Source: Paenibacillus sp. LHD-38
GTDB lineage: Bacteria; Bacillota; Bacilli; Paenibacillales; Paenibacillaceae
Direction of reading: 5' to 3'
DNA length: 64,000 nt
Assembly: GCF_031157315.1 (NCBI RefSeq)
Contig: NZ_JAVIFU010000020.1
Location: 58,266-122,265 of the forward strand
Every line of letters starts with the position of its first letter. Positions within the stretch are counted from its first letter, which is position 1. Below the pieces are notes generated by a model. The model was given only the letters and a program-made list of their open reading frames with translations. It had not been told where the DNA came from and did not search any database. A program made the position numbers and the translations under genes. Below, piece by piece: positions 46,505 to 55,984 of the stretch.

Positions 46505-46537
46505 AAAAGCCTTCATCTCGTAAAGATGAAGGCTTTT
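46505..46537 (-). terminator. Strong hairpin terminator
   Basis: AAAAGCCTTCATCT and AGATGAAGGCTTTT form a perfect 14-base stem around CGTAA. It lies just past the FhuF-like remnant, which it would originally have served. Confidence 0.8.
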
Positions 46538-46547
46538 GGGTCGTCAC

Positions 46548-46693
46548 TCATTTATTGGTTTTCACTTTCGGGCAAGTCGAGCAATAGGTATCCGCATTCA
46601 CTTGATAGAGCAAGCAGCATGTTGTTCGAATGTGAATGGGCGCATCTGAAGCAGGGGGGACGGATTGGGGATTGTTGAATTTTTTCAGCGGGT
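46548..46693 (-). pseudogene. C-terminal remnant of a FhuF-like 2Fe-2S protein
   Basis: The minus strand encodes IRTTCCLLYQ, then TYCSTCPK before a TGA, which is the CC-x10-C-x2-C iron-sulphur motif ending FhuF-type ferric siderophore reductases; NPLKKF upstream also fits. The frame is broken at about 46693 where GMC-derived sequence begins. Only the last 45 or so codons remain, with their terminator. Confidence 0.65.
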
Positions 46694-46740
46694 TTTACTT
46701 TTCTCCGAAAACATGGGCCTGCGCCTCTTGAAGCAGATAG

Positions 46741-47541
46741 CGGTACCTGGCGGTGAAAGCCCGCGTGACCGAGGTGCTTACCAACAATGGGAAAGCGGTT
46801 GGCGTAAAGGTGATGACCCGGGATAAGAAGACGTATAACCTGAAAGGAAAAACCGTCGATTTGTCGGCAAGCACGTTCGAGACGCCGCGCATTTTATTAA
46901 ATTCGGGCATTCCAGGAAGAGCGATCGGCCATTATTTAACGACGCATACCAGGATAACCGGCGTAGGAAACATTCGCACCGCCGGTTTCCCGGAGACACT
47001 TGGGGTACTGGCTCTTTTGGTTCCGCGTACGGCAGAGCGCGATTATCAAATTCAGCTTAGTGGATCTTATTTTAATTATTTGTATGAATTAAAGCCGATG
47101 CTTGAGCAAGTGAACGTCGGATACGGCGCTTCCGGAGTAGTTGAATCCCGGTATGAGAATTACGTCGTGTTGAATCCGCGCAGAGTGGACGATTACGGCG
47201 TTCCCGAATTGGAGGTTGAGTTCTCGTACAGCGCCAAAGACAAGGAGGTATTTCGGCGGATGGGCGAAGGCGTTAAGCGGGCGCTTGAGGCTTCGCAAGC
47301 AACGCAAACATCGCTTAGTTCGCTTACTGCCGGACTGGTGTATCATGATATGGGAACTTGCAGGATGGGCTATGACCCAGCAACCTCCGCAACCGATCCT
47401 TACGGCCAGATTCACGGCGTGCAGGGCCTTTACGTAGCGGATAACAGCGTCATCCCGACGAGCGGTGCGGCGAACCCTACGCTCACCACCGTCGCTCTTG
47501 CTATCCGCACAGCGGACCATTTGATGAAACAGCTTCGCTAG
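46741..47541 (+). pseudogene. GMC oxidoreductase C-terminal half
   Basis: 263 codons could be read from GTG 46753, but no ribosome binding site fits. Homology with the array genes starts at LAVKARVTEVL, so the FAD Rossmann part is absent; the active-site blocks YHDMGTCRMG and NPTLTTVALAIRTADH are intact. The substrate domain cannot work without FAD binding. It precedes an isomerase gene by 23 bases, repeating the GMC-then-isomerase order on the opposite strand from the main array. Confidence 0.8.
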
Positions 47542-47564
47542 AAGCGGATCGGCATGTCTAGATA

Positions 47565-48356
47565 ATGGAGGTGATGACGCTGAAATTTTCCGTTTCCATT
47601 GAAGCAGTGTATGCAGGCAAAGATTTTGTCCAAAGCATGGTGGAGGTTAAACGGGCAGGCTTTAACGCATTTGAGTTTTGGATCTGGTGGGAAAAAGATT
47701 TGTATGCGATTAAAGCTGCGAAGGAGGCGCTGCAGCTTACACTGGCCAGCATTGTTACGAAATTTATCAGCTTGACCGACCCTTCCAAAAGGCAGGAATA
47801 TGTGGAAGGCCTCAAGCAAACGATTGCCGTTGCTCAGATGCTGGGATGCAGCCACATTATTTCGCAGGTCGGACAAGAAATGCCGGGCGTCCCCCGGGAG
47901 GAACAGCATAGCAGTATTGTAGAAGGGCTGAGAGTATGCGTGCCCCTGCTGAGGCAGGCGGGAATGATGCTGGTGATTGAACCGCTTAATACACAGGTCG
48001 ACCATCCGGGCTATTATTTATACCACTCCGATGAGGCGTTTCAGATTGTCGACGAAGTCGGCAGTCCTTATGTCAGAGTGGTTTTCGACATTTATCATAT
48101 GCAGATTATGGAGGGGAATATTATATCCACCATTACTCGGAATATCGATAAAATCGGGTATTTCCACGTTGCAGGGGTTCCTGGAAGACACGAGCCGTAT
48201 ACAGGGGAGCTATATTATTTGAACATCTTTAAAGCAATTGAAGCTACCGGGTTTAGAGGATATGTAGGACTGGAATATTTTCCGATGGAAGACGCTGCGT
48301 TGGGACTAATGAAGTTTCTTAACTGGGTAAAGTCCGGAGGCATTCGCTTGGACTGA
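47565..48356 (+). CDS. Hydroxypyruvate isomerase-like TIM barrel protein
   Basis: About 260 residues of the Hyi/xylose isomerase-like family. Metal-ligand motifs: Glu in VIEPLN, Asp and His in FDIYHMQ, His in YFHVAGVPGRHEP, Glu in GLEYFP. It differs from the isomerase at 1601-2572, which belongs to another subgroup. Possible starts are ATG 47565, ATG 47574 (only two bases from GGAGG) and CTG 47580 (eight bases from GGAGG, giving LKFSVSIEAVY as in relatives). It follows the GMC remnant. Probable role: isomerisation of a hydroxy-keto acid or keto-sugar. Confidence 0.85.
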   Translation: MEVMTLKFSVSIEAVYAGKDFVQSMVEVKRAGFNAFEFWIWWEKDLYAIKAAKEALQLTLASIVTKFISLTDPSKRQEYVEGLKQTIAVAQMLGCSHIISQVGQEMPGVPREEQHSSIVEGLRVCVPLLRQAGMMLVIEPLNTQVDHPGYYLYHSDEAFQIVDEVGSPYVRVVFDIYHMQIMEGNIISTITRNIDKIGYFHVAGVPGRHEPYTGELYYLNIFKAIEATGFRGYVGLEYFPMEDAALGLMKFLNWVKSGGIRLD

Positions 48357-48417
48357 AAATGGTTATTCATGAGTAAGTTGTGAATAGAGAAAATAAAGCA
48401 TTAGATTGAAGATGTAC

Positions 48418-48445
48418 ATTAAGCTAGCGGGCAGGATAGCTTAAT
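48418..48445 (+). terminator. Hairpin after the isomerase gene
   Basis: ATTAAGCTA and TAGCTTAAT flank a ten-base loop, 60 bases after the stop. A 14-codon frame at 48515-48559 with a fair ribosome binding site follows, probably by chance. Confidence 0.45.
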
Positions 48446-48557
48446 CGTTTCACGAATAATACAAGTATAAAACGATAGCTAAATTACTATTAATCCAACA
48501 AGGAAGAGCTCAAAATGAATAACTTTATTTACATGAACACTTATTTATGCAATTTAT

Positions 48558-48610
48558 GAAGAAGGGGCTCCCCCAAAAGGTTTATAACCTTTTGGGGGAG
48601 CCCCTTCTTC
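48558..48610. terminator. 25-base perfect inverted repeat, bidirectional terminator
   Basis: GAAGAAGGGGCTCCCCCAAA continues to a 25-base arm that is perfectly repeated in reverse after a three-base TAT loop. It begins two bases after the stop of the YhcH-like gene and is unusually long. Confidence 0.75.
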
Positions 48611-48612
48611 GA

Positions 48613-49104
48613 CTAATCATACTGGTTATCCCATAACTGCTTATGAATTTTTATAACGATTTTTTTCAGTTCAACGGGCTCATCCACTGCGCAACATGGA
48701 CGGTGTGTATCGGAGGGATAGAAGACGGCAAACTGGCCTTGTGTCAGCACCAGACTGGATTCTTGATTCTCCATCCTTGCGTAAAAAACAATATCCCGGA
48801 CAGCCAAATCCTGCTCTTCTACTACAAGTTGGTCAGAGAGCCTAATAAAATCGATTCTTTCTTCCCCGCTAACGACGTACTGAATGTCTACATAAGTGTC
48901 ATGAGACTCCAATCTATGCTCACTGCTCGGCTGTGTAACGATTTGTTGCACCAAAGCGTACATAAGCCCTCCTTCTGCTAGCTCATATCTCCCGGGATCC
49001 TTATCGGCAAGCCCGCCTGATTTCAAATGCTCCAAAGCTCTGCGGACAGCCTGGGGATAGAACTGGATCTCCTGCGCGAGGTGCTGAATATCGCCAACGA
49101 TCAT
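48613..49104 (-). CDS. YhcH/YjgK/YiaL family protein (NanQ-like)
   Basis: 163 residues of the DUF386 beta-sandwich. Metal-binding features are present: ESHDTYVDIQYVVSGEE and FYPSDTHRPCC. E. coli YhcH/NanQ speeds N-acetylneuraminate anomer interconversion, and relatives occur in many sugar-acid loci. Its ATG overlaps the kinase stop by four bases (ATGA), so tight translational coupling. It fits the sialidase-like and lyase-like genes upstream. Confidence 0.85.
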   Translation of the reverse strand: MIVGDIQHLAQEIQFYPQAVRRALEHLKSGGLADKDPGRYELAEGGLMYALVQQIVTQPSSEHRLESHDTYVDIQYVVSGEERIDFIRLSDQLVVEEQDLAVRDIVFYARMENQESSLVLTQGQFAVFYPSDTHRPCCAVDEPVELKKIVIKIHKQLWDNQYD

Positions 49105-50789
49105 ATGGCAGCGCTTCTTTCTTCCTGCTGCAATCGAATACGCTTCAGCTGTTTCATCACAGCGCTTCCGCCCCGTCCGAATAATTCATGCAGACGACAG
49201 TATTCAGCGTACAGCTGGTCATAGACGATGCTATTCGCCTCGATCGGCTTATACACTTGTTCACGCACACGGGCCATACGGGCAGCGGCTTTCTCTATGC
49301 TGCTGTATCCGCCCCGCTCCTCACCTGCAGCTACAGCACCGAACATTGCTGCGCCAAGCGCAGACGTTTGTGTAGATTCTGCAATCTTGATCTCGCGCCG
49401 GGTAACATCAGCATAGATTTGCATGAGCAGCTCATTACGCTGCGGCAGTCCGCCGCATGCGAACAGCTCATGAATGGCAAGCCCGGCTTGTTCAAAGTTT
49501 TCTATGATCGTCCGGGTACCGAATGCAGTCGCTTCCAGCAAACATCTGTATATTTCCTCCGGCTTTGTCTGCAGCGTCAATCCAACGATCATACCGCTGA
49601 GGTCTGCATCGACCAGCACCGTTCGATTGCCGTTCCACCAATCAAGCGCCAGTAAACCGTGCTGGCCAGGTCTTAGTTCACATGCTTGCCGCTCAAGCCA
49701 CCCATGAACACTTATGCCGTCATCCTCCGCCGCTTGCTCCACATAAGCAGGCACCCCCTGTTCAACAAACCAGGCGAATATATCTCCTACAGCAGGTTGT
49801 CCTGCTTCATAACCATAAAGCCCCGGTATAATTCCGTCCTCTACGACGCCACAAATACCTTCGACATGAATTTCTTTATCACTCAGAAGCATATGGCAAA
49901 GCGAAGTCCCCATCGCCATAACCATCTGACCCGATTGGACAGCGCCCGTGCCCGGAACTCCCGCATGAGCGTCAATAATACCCACAGCTACTGCTGTTCC
50001 TGCTCTAAGCCCCATCATTGCGGCCGCTTTCTCTGTCAGCTCTCCCGCTTTGGCTCCCAAGGATACGACGTCCCCTTGCAGTTTATCTTTAACAAAGTGC
50101 TCCAGCCTCGGATCCAGCTCCCGGAAGAAAGAAGCTAAAGGATAGCCTTCCTCTTTATGCCAAAACGCTTTATAGCCGGCGCAGCAGCTAGTCCTTGCGC
50201 AACTGTCCGTCATCTGAAGCACGACCCAATCCACCGCCTCCATGAACCGGTGAGTCCTCTCATACAGCGCAGGAGCTTCATTCAGCAGCTGCCACGCTTT
50301 GGCCACCATCCATTCCGATGAAGTTTTCCCGCCATACCTGCTAAGGAATCGTTCTCCGCGCCGCTCTGCTATTTGGTTAATCCGATTCGCTTCATCCTGG
50401 ACGGCATGATGTTTCCACAGCTTCACATAGGCATGCGGCTCGTCCCGCAGCTCATCCAGTTCACATAGCGGAACTCCGCTCTCATCAACCGGCAGTACCG
50501 TACATGCCGTAAAATCAATGCCGATACCTATTACCTGTCCGGCATCGATCCCGGCTAGGCGAAGCACCTCAGGGACCGACCTTCGAAGCACTTCCATATA
50601 ATCATCCGGATGCTGCAGAGCCCAATCCGGCTCTAGAAGCTTACTCGAATAGGGCAAGCGCTCGTCCATGACACCATGAGGATATCCAGTCACATGCTCT
50701 GCGATGACTTCCCCGTTGCCGATATCAACGAGAACAACTCTCCCGGACTCTGTTCCGTAATCGATACCAATCGAATACTTCTTCTCCAT
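49101..50789 (-). CDS. araB: FGGY kinase, ribulokinase type
   Basis: 562 residues. IGIDYGTESGRVVLVD begins the first ATP-binding half; GIGIDFTACTVLPVD, LWKHHAVQDEANRIN and YGGKTSSEWM are ribulokinase landmarks; ACGGLPQRNELLMQIYADV is the C-terminal FGGY motif. Family reaction: phosphorylation of L-ribulose or a related ketose. No araA or araD is nearby; instead the neighbours are a sialic-acid-like set, so the substrate may be another ketose released by the lyase-like enzyme. It overlaps yhcH and follows the aldolase by 41 bases. Confidence 0.85.
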   Translation of the reverse strand: MEKKYSIGIDYGTESGRVVLVDIGNGEVIAEHVTGYPHGVMDERLPYSSKLLEPDWALQHPDDYMEVLRRSVPEVLRLAGIDAGQVIGIGIDFTACTVLPVDESGVPLCELDELRDEPHAYVKLWKHHAVQDEANRINQIAERRGERFLSRYGGKTSSEWMVAKAWQLLNEAPALYERTHRFMEAVDWVVLQMTDSCARTSCCAGYKAFWHKEEGYPLASFFRELDPRLEHFVKDKLQGDVVSLGAKAGELTEKAAAMMGLRAGTAVAVGIIDAHAGVPGTGAVQSGQMVMAMGTSLCHMLLSDKEIHVEGICGVVEDGIIPGLYGYEAGQPAVGDIFAWFVEQGVPAYVEQAAEDDGISVHGWLERQACELRPGQHGLLALDWWNGNRTVLVDADLSGMIVGLTLQTKPEEIYRCLLEATAFGTRTIIENFEQAGLAIHELFACGGLPQRNELLMQIYADVTRREIKIAESTQTSALGAAMFGAVAAGEERGGYSSIEKAAARMARVREQVYKPIEANSIVYDQLYAEYCRLHELFGRGGSAVMKQLKRIRLQQEERSAAI

Positions 50790-50830
50790 CTATCCTGCCC
50801 CCTGTAATTTACCGTTCATCCATCCCAATT

Positions 50831-51754
50831 CTATTTCGCATACGACTTGGCATACGTTTCAGTTAACCGATGCAGCTGTTCCACTTCTAATCGATTTGTT
50901 GGCGTGAACTCGTCAGCGTTTTTGGAGCGGCAGTTGTAATTGTCGTATACCCCTTCGAGCATTAAGTAATATTTGGCGTTGACCGGATACATCTGCTTTT
51001 CGATCAAAGAAGCGAGGCTTAGGAAATTAATGAGCTGCTCCGCTTCCCTCGGCTGCTCTAAGCCGTCATGCATAAGCTTTACATACAGCTCCGGATGAAA
51101 ATTGGCCATCACACCGCTATAACCGGTTACTCCCAGCTTCAGCGTCTCCAGCAGCGTAGCGGTATTCGCGTTATACAGGTTTAAGCCGGTCCCTTGCACC
51201 GCTTGCATTTTCTCCGTCATATTAGCAATGTCGCAGCTCGTATCCTTAAGGAATAGAAATCTGTCCGTTTCAGCGCACCACTTCAATAACGACGGCGATA
51301 TCAGCCTCTTATAAGGATAGGGGCATTCGTAAAAACCAAGCGGTACCGATTCAGGAAGCTCTGCCATAAGCTTCTCCAAATTCGCCAGCCATACCTCATC
51401 GGATTCATCCTCGCGTGCCAGCCGATTCGTAATTAGCACTAACGCATCGATGCCCGTGGCCGCGATTGCCTGCAGCTCTTCTACTTGATCCTCAAAGGAA
51501 TCAGAAATATGGCCGGAAGCAATAACCGGTACGCGCCCGGCAGCCTTTTCCTTCACAAAAGCCGCAAGCTCTACCCTCTCCTCTAAACTTAAATAGAACA
51601 TCTCGCTCGATTGGCATACCGCGAATAGACCATCTACTCCTTTGCGGATATACCATTCTATCGCTTTCTCAAGCACTTTATAGTCAATTTTATTATCTTC
51701 TGTAAACGGGGTGACCATTGTCGGCCATACGCCTGTCGATATCTTCATATTCAT
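50831..51754 (-). CDS. DHDPS/N-acetylneuraminate lyase family aldolase
   Basis: 307 residues, class I pyruvate-dependent aldolase barrel. Schiff-base Lys170 in FLFLKDTSC and Tyr142 in LGFYECPYPYK are intact. The carboxylate-binding GT(T/S)GE motif is replaced by CQSSEMFY, so the substrate pocket differs from NanA and DapA. It sits between the sialidase-like gene and the kinase. It probably cleaves a nonulosonate-like keto-acid to pyruvate and a sugar, or dehydrates a keto-sugar acid. Confidence 0.85.
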   Translation of the reverse strand: MNMKISTGVWPTMVTPFTEDNKIDYKVLEKAIEWYIRKGVDGLFAVCQSSEMFYLSLEERVELAAFVKEKAAGRVPVIASGHISDSFEDQVEELQAIAATGIDALVLITNRLAREDESDEVWLANLEKLMAELPESVPLGFYECPYPYKRLISPSLLKWCAETDRFLFLKDTSCDIANMTEKMQAVQGTGLNLYNANTATLLETLKLGVTGYSGVMANFHPELYVKLMHDGLEQPREAEQLINFLSLASLIEKQMYPVNAKYYLMLEGVYDNYNCRSKNADEFTPTNRLEVEQLHRLTETYAKSYAK

Positions 51755-51791
51755 CCGGTTCTCCCTCTTACTCCGTCTTATCTTATTAATC

Positions 51792-52808
51792 CTATGAAAG
51801 GTTAATCATGCAAAATGCAATGTTCTCTCTTTTCCATGTATAAGTTATGAATAACTGATTGCCATCTGCTAGAATCGCAGGGTAAGAAAACTCGCCTTCC
51901 TCATCCTCCAAAATATAAGGGGGTTCCCAGGTTAACCCGTTATTCAGGGAAGCGCTCAGTACCAGAGGCGACCTCTCGCCCCAATTTTTGTCCACCGGGT
52001 TATAAGCAAGCACAAGTGTTCCATCACCCAGCTTAACCAAATCAATACCGCTGTTATTATTCGGAAGCTCTGTCGGATAGGCCTGCGACCAAGTTCTGCC
52101 CCCGTCCTCCGAATCGCTGCGGTAGATGCGCCCTTCTGTGCTTCGCAGCAGCATGTGCACATGTCCCGGCCTCGACTCCCATAAGGTAGGCTGAATGACG
52201 CCCCGCCCGGAAAAGGATTGCTTCGATACCGGTATGCCGCTATCCACTACTTCCTCTATTCCGCTGTAATCCAAGCCTTGGATAACGACTGAGCCGCTCT
52301 TCGTCCAGGTTATACCGCAATCCTCCGAACGGTCGGTGAACGCTTGCCAAATGCCGTCTTCCGTAGATGCGGGGGCCAACCAAGCTCCGTCTGACAAAAC
52401 AATGAGCTTATTCCGTACCGGTCCTCTTCCTCCCCGATCTCCATCCACAAGCTCGAGCGGATCTGACCATGTCATACCTTTGTCCTTCGAAACTTTGTAC
52501 CTCGTATACCATTCTTTGAGCAATGCTCCTACTTTGTAATAGAGGATAAGCTCATCGTTGTTCTTCTGATGAAAAACAGGATTCCAATGCGGCAAATTTT
52601 CTTCGTCCGCGAGCACAACCGGCTTCGTCCAGTTCCCTTGGCGCCTTCTTGAGCACCAAATTGCAATATCTCCCTCGCCCTCCTTACTGCCGGCAAACCA
52701 AGCAACCAAAATATCCCCGTCTGGTAATACAACTAAATGGGAAGCATGGCAGCTGGAGAATGGAGGTTCATTGCTGAATAAAAGCTCTTTCGTTAAGGTT
52801 GTATACAT
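51792..52808 (-). CDS. Sialidase-like BNR (Asp-box) protein, cytoplasmic
   Basis: 338 residues, six-bladed propeller of the BNR_2 kind. Four Asp boxes are visible: SKDKGMTW, SEDCGITW, SEDGGRTW and SLNNGLTW. Early HLVVLPDGDILVAWFAG and the acidic PHWNPVFHQ region are typical of exo-sialidase-like proteins. There is no signal peptide, so it acts on imported glycans. Not every member is a sialidase; some cut other acidic or rhamnose-linked sugars. It follows the importer genes. Confidence 0.8.
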   Translation of the reverse strand: MYTTLTKELLFSNEPPFSSCHASHLVVLPDGDILVAWFAGSKEGEGDIAIWCSRRRQGNWTKPVVLADEENLPHWNPVFHQKNNDELILYYKVGALLKEWYTRYKVSKDKGMTWSDPLELVDGDRGGRGPVRNKLIVLSDGAWLAPASTEDGIWQAFTDRSEDCGITWTKSGSVVIQGLDYSGIEEVVDSGIPVSKQSFSGRGVIQPTLWESRPGHVHMLLRSTEGRIYRSDSEDGGRTWSQAYPTELPNNNSGIDLVKLGDGTLVLAYNPVDKNWGERSPLVLSASLNNGLTWEPPYILEDEEGEFSYPAILADGNQLFITYTWKRENIAFCMINLS

Positions 52809-52847
52809 GATGCGCCTCCTATAGCAGCTATAAATAGCTGTCTTCGG

Positions 52848-53675
52848 TTAACCCTTAATACCTGTATTCGCGATCCCTTCAACAAAATAACGCTGCAGCG
52901 ACAGAAATACGATGATAGACGGAATGATTGCCATGCATGCACCCGCGAGCGAGGTCCCGTATTGGAACTGTGCTGTCGAATTAGCTCCGCCCATGAACTG
53001 GGCAATACCAACCGTCAACGGCTTCAACGAGTTGTCTCTAATCGCAATAAGCGGCCAGAGGAAATTGTTCCAGTTCGTAATAAACATCAGAATGGTTACC
53101 GTGGAAACAGCCGGCTTCGAGAGCGGCAGCATGATTCGCGAGAATATGCCAAAATCCTTGCAGCCGTCTATACGCGCCGCTTCCTCCAGCTCCTTCGGAA
53201 TACTCTTGAAGAAGCTCGTCAGAATAAACACACTCGTTACGTTCGCACCCGCTACTAGAATAATCGAAGCGAATGTATTGAGAAGGCCAAGCTCTGAGAC
53301 AAGTAGAAACAAAGGAACGATATACGCTTGAATCGGAATAAGCAGCATAGAAACAACTAAAGTGAAGATCAGTTTTTTCCCTCTGAACTCCAAACGGCCA
53401 AAGGCGTATGCAGCCAGCGTGGTTAGTATAAGTACGAGAATCGTAGAAGCAACCGTAATAAAGACGCTGTTCCACATCCAGGTGAGAAAAGGATGATTCT
53501 TAAGCACGAGTGAATAGTTGCTGAAAGTAAAATTCTCAGGAATCCAGCGCGGCGGGTAGCTTATAATTTGATTCTCCGGCTTCACGGAAGAAATAAGCGA
53601 CCAAATAAGCGGAAACAAGAAAATGATCCCTATGAAGGCCATCAAAACATATACGGATATTTTTTTCACATTCAT
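52848..53675 (-). CDS. ABC permease (MalG/AraQ type)
   Basis: 275 residues from ATG 53675 (AGGAG ten bases upstream; an earlier start at 53699 overlaps the previous gene). Six helices, EAA loop EEAARIDGCKDFG. It pairs with the permease at 53689. Confidence 0.88.
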   Translation of the reverse strand: MNVKKISVYVLMAFIGIIFLFPLIWSLISSVKPENQIISYPPRWIPENFTFSNYSLVLKNHPFLTWMWNSVFITVASTILVLILTTLAAYAFGRLEFRGKKLIFTLVVSMLLIPIQAYIVPLFLLVSELGLLNTFASIILVAGANVTSVFILTSFFKSIPKELEEAARIDGCKDFGIFSRIMLPLSKPAVSTVTILMFITNWNNFLWPLIAIRDNSLKPLTVGIAQFMGGANSTAQFQYGTSLAGACMAIIPSIIVFLSLQRYFVEGIANTGIKG

Positions 53676-53688
53676 GTATCGCTCACTC

Positions 53689-54546
53689 CTAGTTATCAAG
53701 CTTGAAGAGTCTGGATTGAATTTGGACTAACACAATCAATATGACAACAATCGCTATGCCGAGCGTCGAACCGTAACCGAGATTATAATTTTGGAAGGCG
53801 GTTCCATACAAATACTGCACAAGCGTCAATGTCGCTGTTCCCGGTCCGCCGTTCGTCATAACAAATATTTGGTCAAATATTTGAATGGCGTTAATGAGCG
53901 TGAGGGTGATGATCATGGATGTAATCGACTTCAGCAAAGGCAGTGTAATTTTCATAAAGGTCTGAAACTTATTCGCTCCGTCAATGGTCGATGCTTCGTA
54001 CAAATCCTTCGAAATGTCCTGCAGCCCCGCGAGGTACAGAATCATGTTATAGCCCATGTAAGACCATACCGTTACGATTGCTACGGAAAATAACGCGTAT
54101 TTGTCGCTAGTCAGCCATTCAATCGGCGCAATGCCGATCATCTTCAAATAATAATTCAATATCCCGAAATTGTTATCGTACAGCCAGTTCCATATAATTC
54201 CCACTACAGCGGGAATTAGAACATACGGAATGATGGAAACCGTTCTAACGGCATTGCGGTAGCGAAGCTTCTGATTAAGCAATACGGCAAGCAGCAAGCT
54301 GAATACGACAAGTGGAGGCAAAACCATAAGCAAGAACAGCATCGTGTTCTTCAAGGACGTATAAAACATCGGATCGCGAAACAGCTTCTCGAAGTTGTCT
54401 AAACCGGCGAAAGTGGCATCGCCAACGATATTCCATTTCGTGAAGCCGACGAACAAGCCCGCCATACTCGGCCCGAAGCGAAAAACGGTGAAAATAAGCA
54501 AATAGGGCAGTAAAAATAATGCTGCGATTTTCCCTTGTTTGTTCAT
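53689..54546 (-). CDS. ABC permease (MalF/UgpA type)
   Basis: 285 residues, six helices, EAA loop YEASTIDGANKFQ and TNGGPGTATLT, a motif common in MalF-type sugar permeases. It differs in type from the LplB/LplC pairs of the other two loci. Confidence 0.88.
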   Translation of the reverse strand: MNKQGKIAALFLLPYLLIFTVFRFGPSMAGLFVGFTKWNIVGDATFAGLDNFEKLFRDPMFYTSLKNTMLFLLMVLPPLVVFSLLLAVLLNQKLRYRNAVRTVSIIPYVLIPAVVGIIWNWLYDNNFGILNYYLKMIGIAPIEWLTSDKYALFSVAIVTVWSYMGYNMILYLAGLQDISKDLYEASTIDGANKFQTFMKITLPLLKSITSMIITLTLINAIQIFDQIFVMTNGGPGTATLTLVQYLYGTAFQNYNLGYGSTLGIAIVVILIVLVQIQSRLFKLDN

Positions 54547-54628
54547 AGCGCTACAACCCTTCTGGTGAAGATAACAGGGATACGCCTGGAACCGGATGAT
54601 GTCCAGCCGTATCCGCCTGTAACCATTT

Positions 54629-55954
54629 TTATTGGTCTGCTAATATCGCATTCATGTCTTTCATCAACTGCTTGGCAATTTCATGCGGGTCTTTATTATT
54701 CAGAATCGCATCCTGCGCGGCTGTCAGGATCGGGCTCGGTGCTGTGCTCGAGAACAGCTGCGCTGATTGCGGGTGCGCAGGCAGCAGTACGGCATTATCC
54801 AAGCTGGCGATAAACGCCTCGCGTCCTTCAAGTCCTTTAGCCGATTCCATGCCTGCATTGTTCGATGGCAGTTGTCCGGATTTCGCCCAGTCCGCCGAAT
54901 TGGCATCGAGCCATTTGACGAATGAAATGGAAGCCTCTTTTTCCTCTGCGCTTCCTTTTTTGTTAACCGGGAATGTTAGAACTTCCGCTGCACCCCATGC
55001 TGCCTTCTTATCAAACACCTGAGGATACGGCGCGCTTCCCCATTGCAAGCCGGATGCCTCAAGCTTCGGCATTTGCCATGGACCGTCAAAAATCATAGCC
55101 ACTTTGGATGTAGTGAAATCATCCACTGGCGATTTTTCCCCTTTAGGAACGACTTTGTATTTGAAGACGAGATCCTGCAGGAAGCCAAACGCCTTAGCCG
55201 TCTTCTCTTCGTCAAGTTCCATCTTATCCATGCTCTCATTGAATGGATTGTCGCCTTGCTGATTAATCAACGCATAAGCTTGATAGAAGATATGATGGTT
55301 CATATTAAAGCCTAGACCGTATTGCACAATGTTGTTCTCATCAAATCCGCTTTCGTTCGGATGTTTGCCATTGTTGTCAATCGTCAGCTTTTGCGCCATC
55401 TCGATCAGCTCTTCGCCTGTTTGCGGAGCAGCGGTTAAGCCAGCTTTTTCGAATAATGCTTTGTTAAAATAAAGGCCATGCATGTGTACATCAAGCGGCA
55501 CCGCATACTGCGTATCCTTGTAGAAGGTACCGCCCCATGCGAATTCAGAGTAATCCGACTCATTCAGCTTGGCCGCTTCAATCTGCTTGTTATCGAGCAC
55601 GCCCATCTCGGAAAATTGTCCGATCTCAAAAGGGTGCATCGCAAGTACATCCGGCGGTTCTCCGCCTTTCATCTCGGTTAGAAACTTGGCAAATAACGGT
55701 GTCCATTGCATCGAAGTGAACTCAACATGGATGCCGCTTTGTTCGGCATTGAACTTATCAACGAGCCCCTTCATCGTTTCCAGATCGGGTCCCGTCCACC
55801 CGCCCCAATAGTCGATTTTAATTGGAGCGTTCGAATTGCCCGCTGTACTGCTAGCGCTCCCTTGCTGCTCATTTCCATTGCTTGAACATGCTGTAAACAA
55901 CGTCGTGATTAAAGCTGCTGAAGCGAGTATGGCTGACACCCTTTTGAATTTCAT
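54629..55954 (-). CDS. Sugar-binding lipoprotein (family 1, SatA/MalE-like)
   Basis: 441 residues from ATG 55954, seven bases after GGGAGG. Lipobox FTAC with Cys23. The body has IKIDYWGGWTGPD and MIFDGPWQMPKLE, standard for family 1. It is the first gene of the sialic-acid-like operon. Confidence 0.9.
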   Translation of the reverse strand: MKFKRVSAILASAALITTLFTACSSNGNEQQGSASSTAGNSNAPIKIDYWGGWTGPDLETMKGLVDKFNAEQSGIHVEFTSMQWTPLFAKFLTEMKGGEPPDVLAMHPFEIGQFSEMGVLDNKQIEAAKLNESDYSEFAWGGTFYKDTQYAVPLDVHMHGLYFNKALFEKAGLTAAPQTGEELIEMAQKLTIDNNGKHPNESGFDENNIVQYGLGFNMNHHIFYQAYALINQQGDNPFNESMDKMELDEEKTAKAFGFLQDLVFKYKVVPKGEKSPVDDFTTSKVAMIFDGPWQMPKLEASGLQWGSAPYPQVFDKKAAWGAAEVLTFPVNKKGSAEEKEASISFVKWLDANSADWAKSGQLPSNNAGMESAKGLEGREAFIASLDNAVLLPAHPQSAQLFSSTAPSPILTAAQDAILNNKDPHEIAKQLMKDMNAILADQ

Positions 55955-55984
55955 ACAAGAACCTCCCAAATAATTATGATATAT

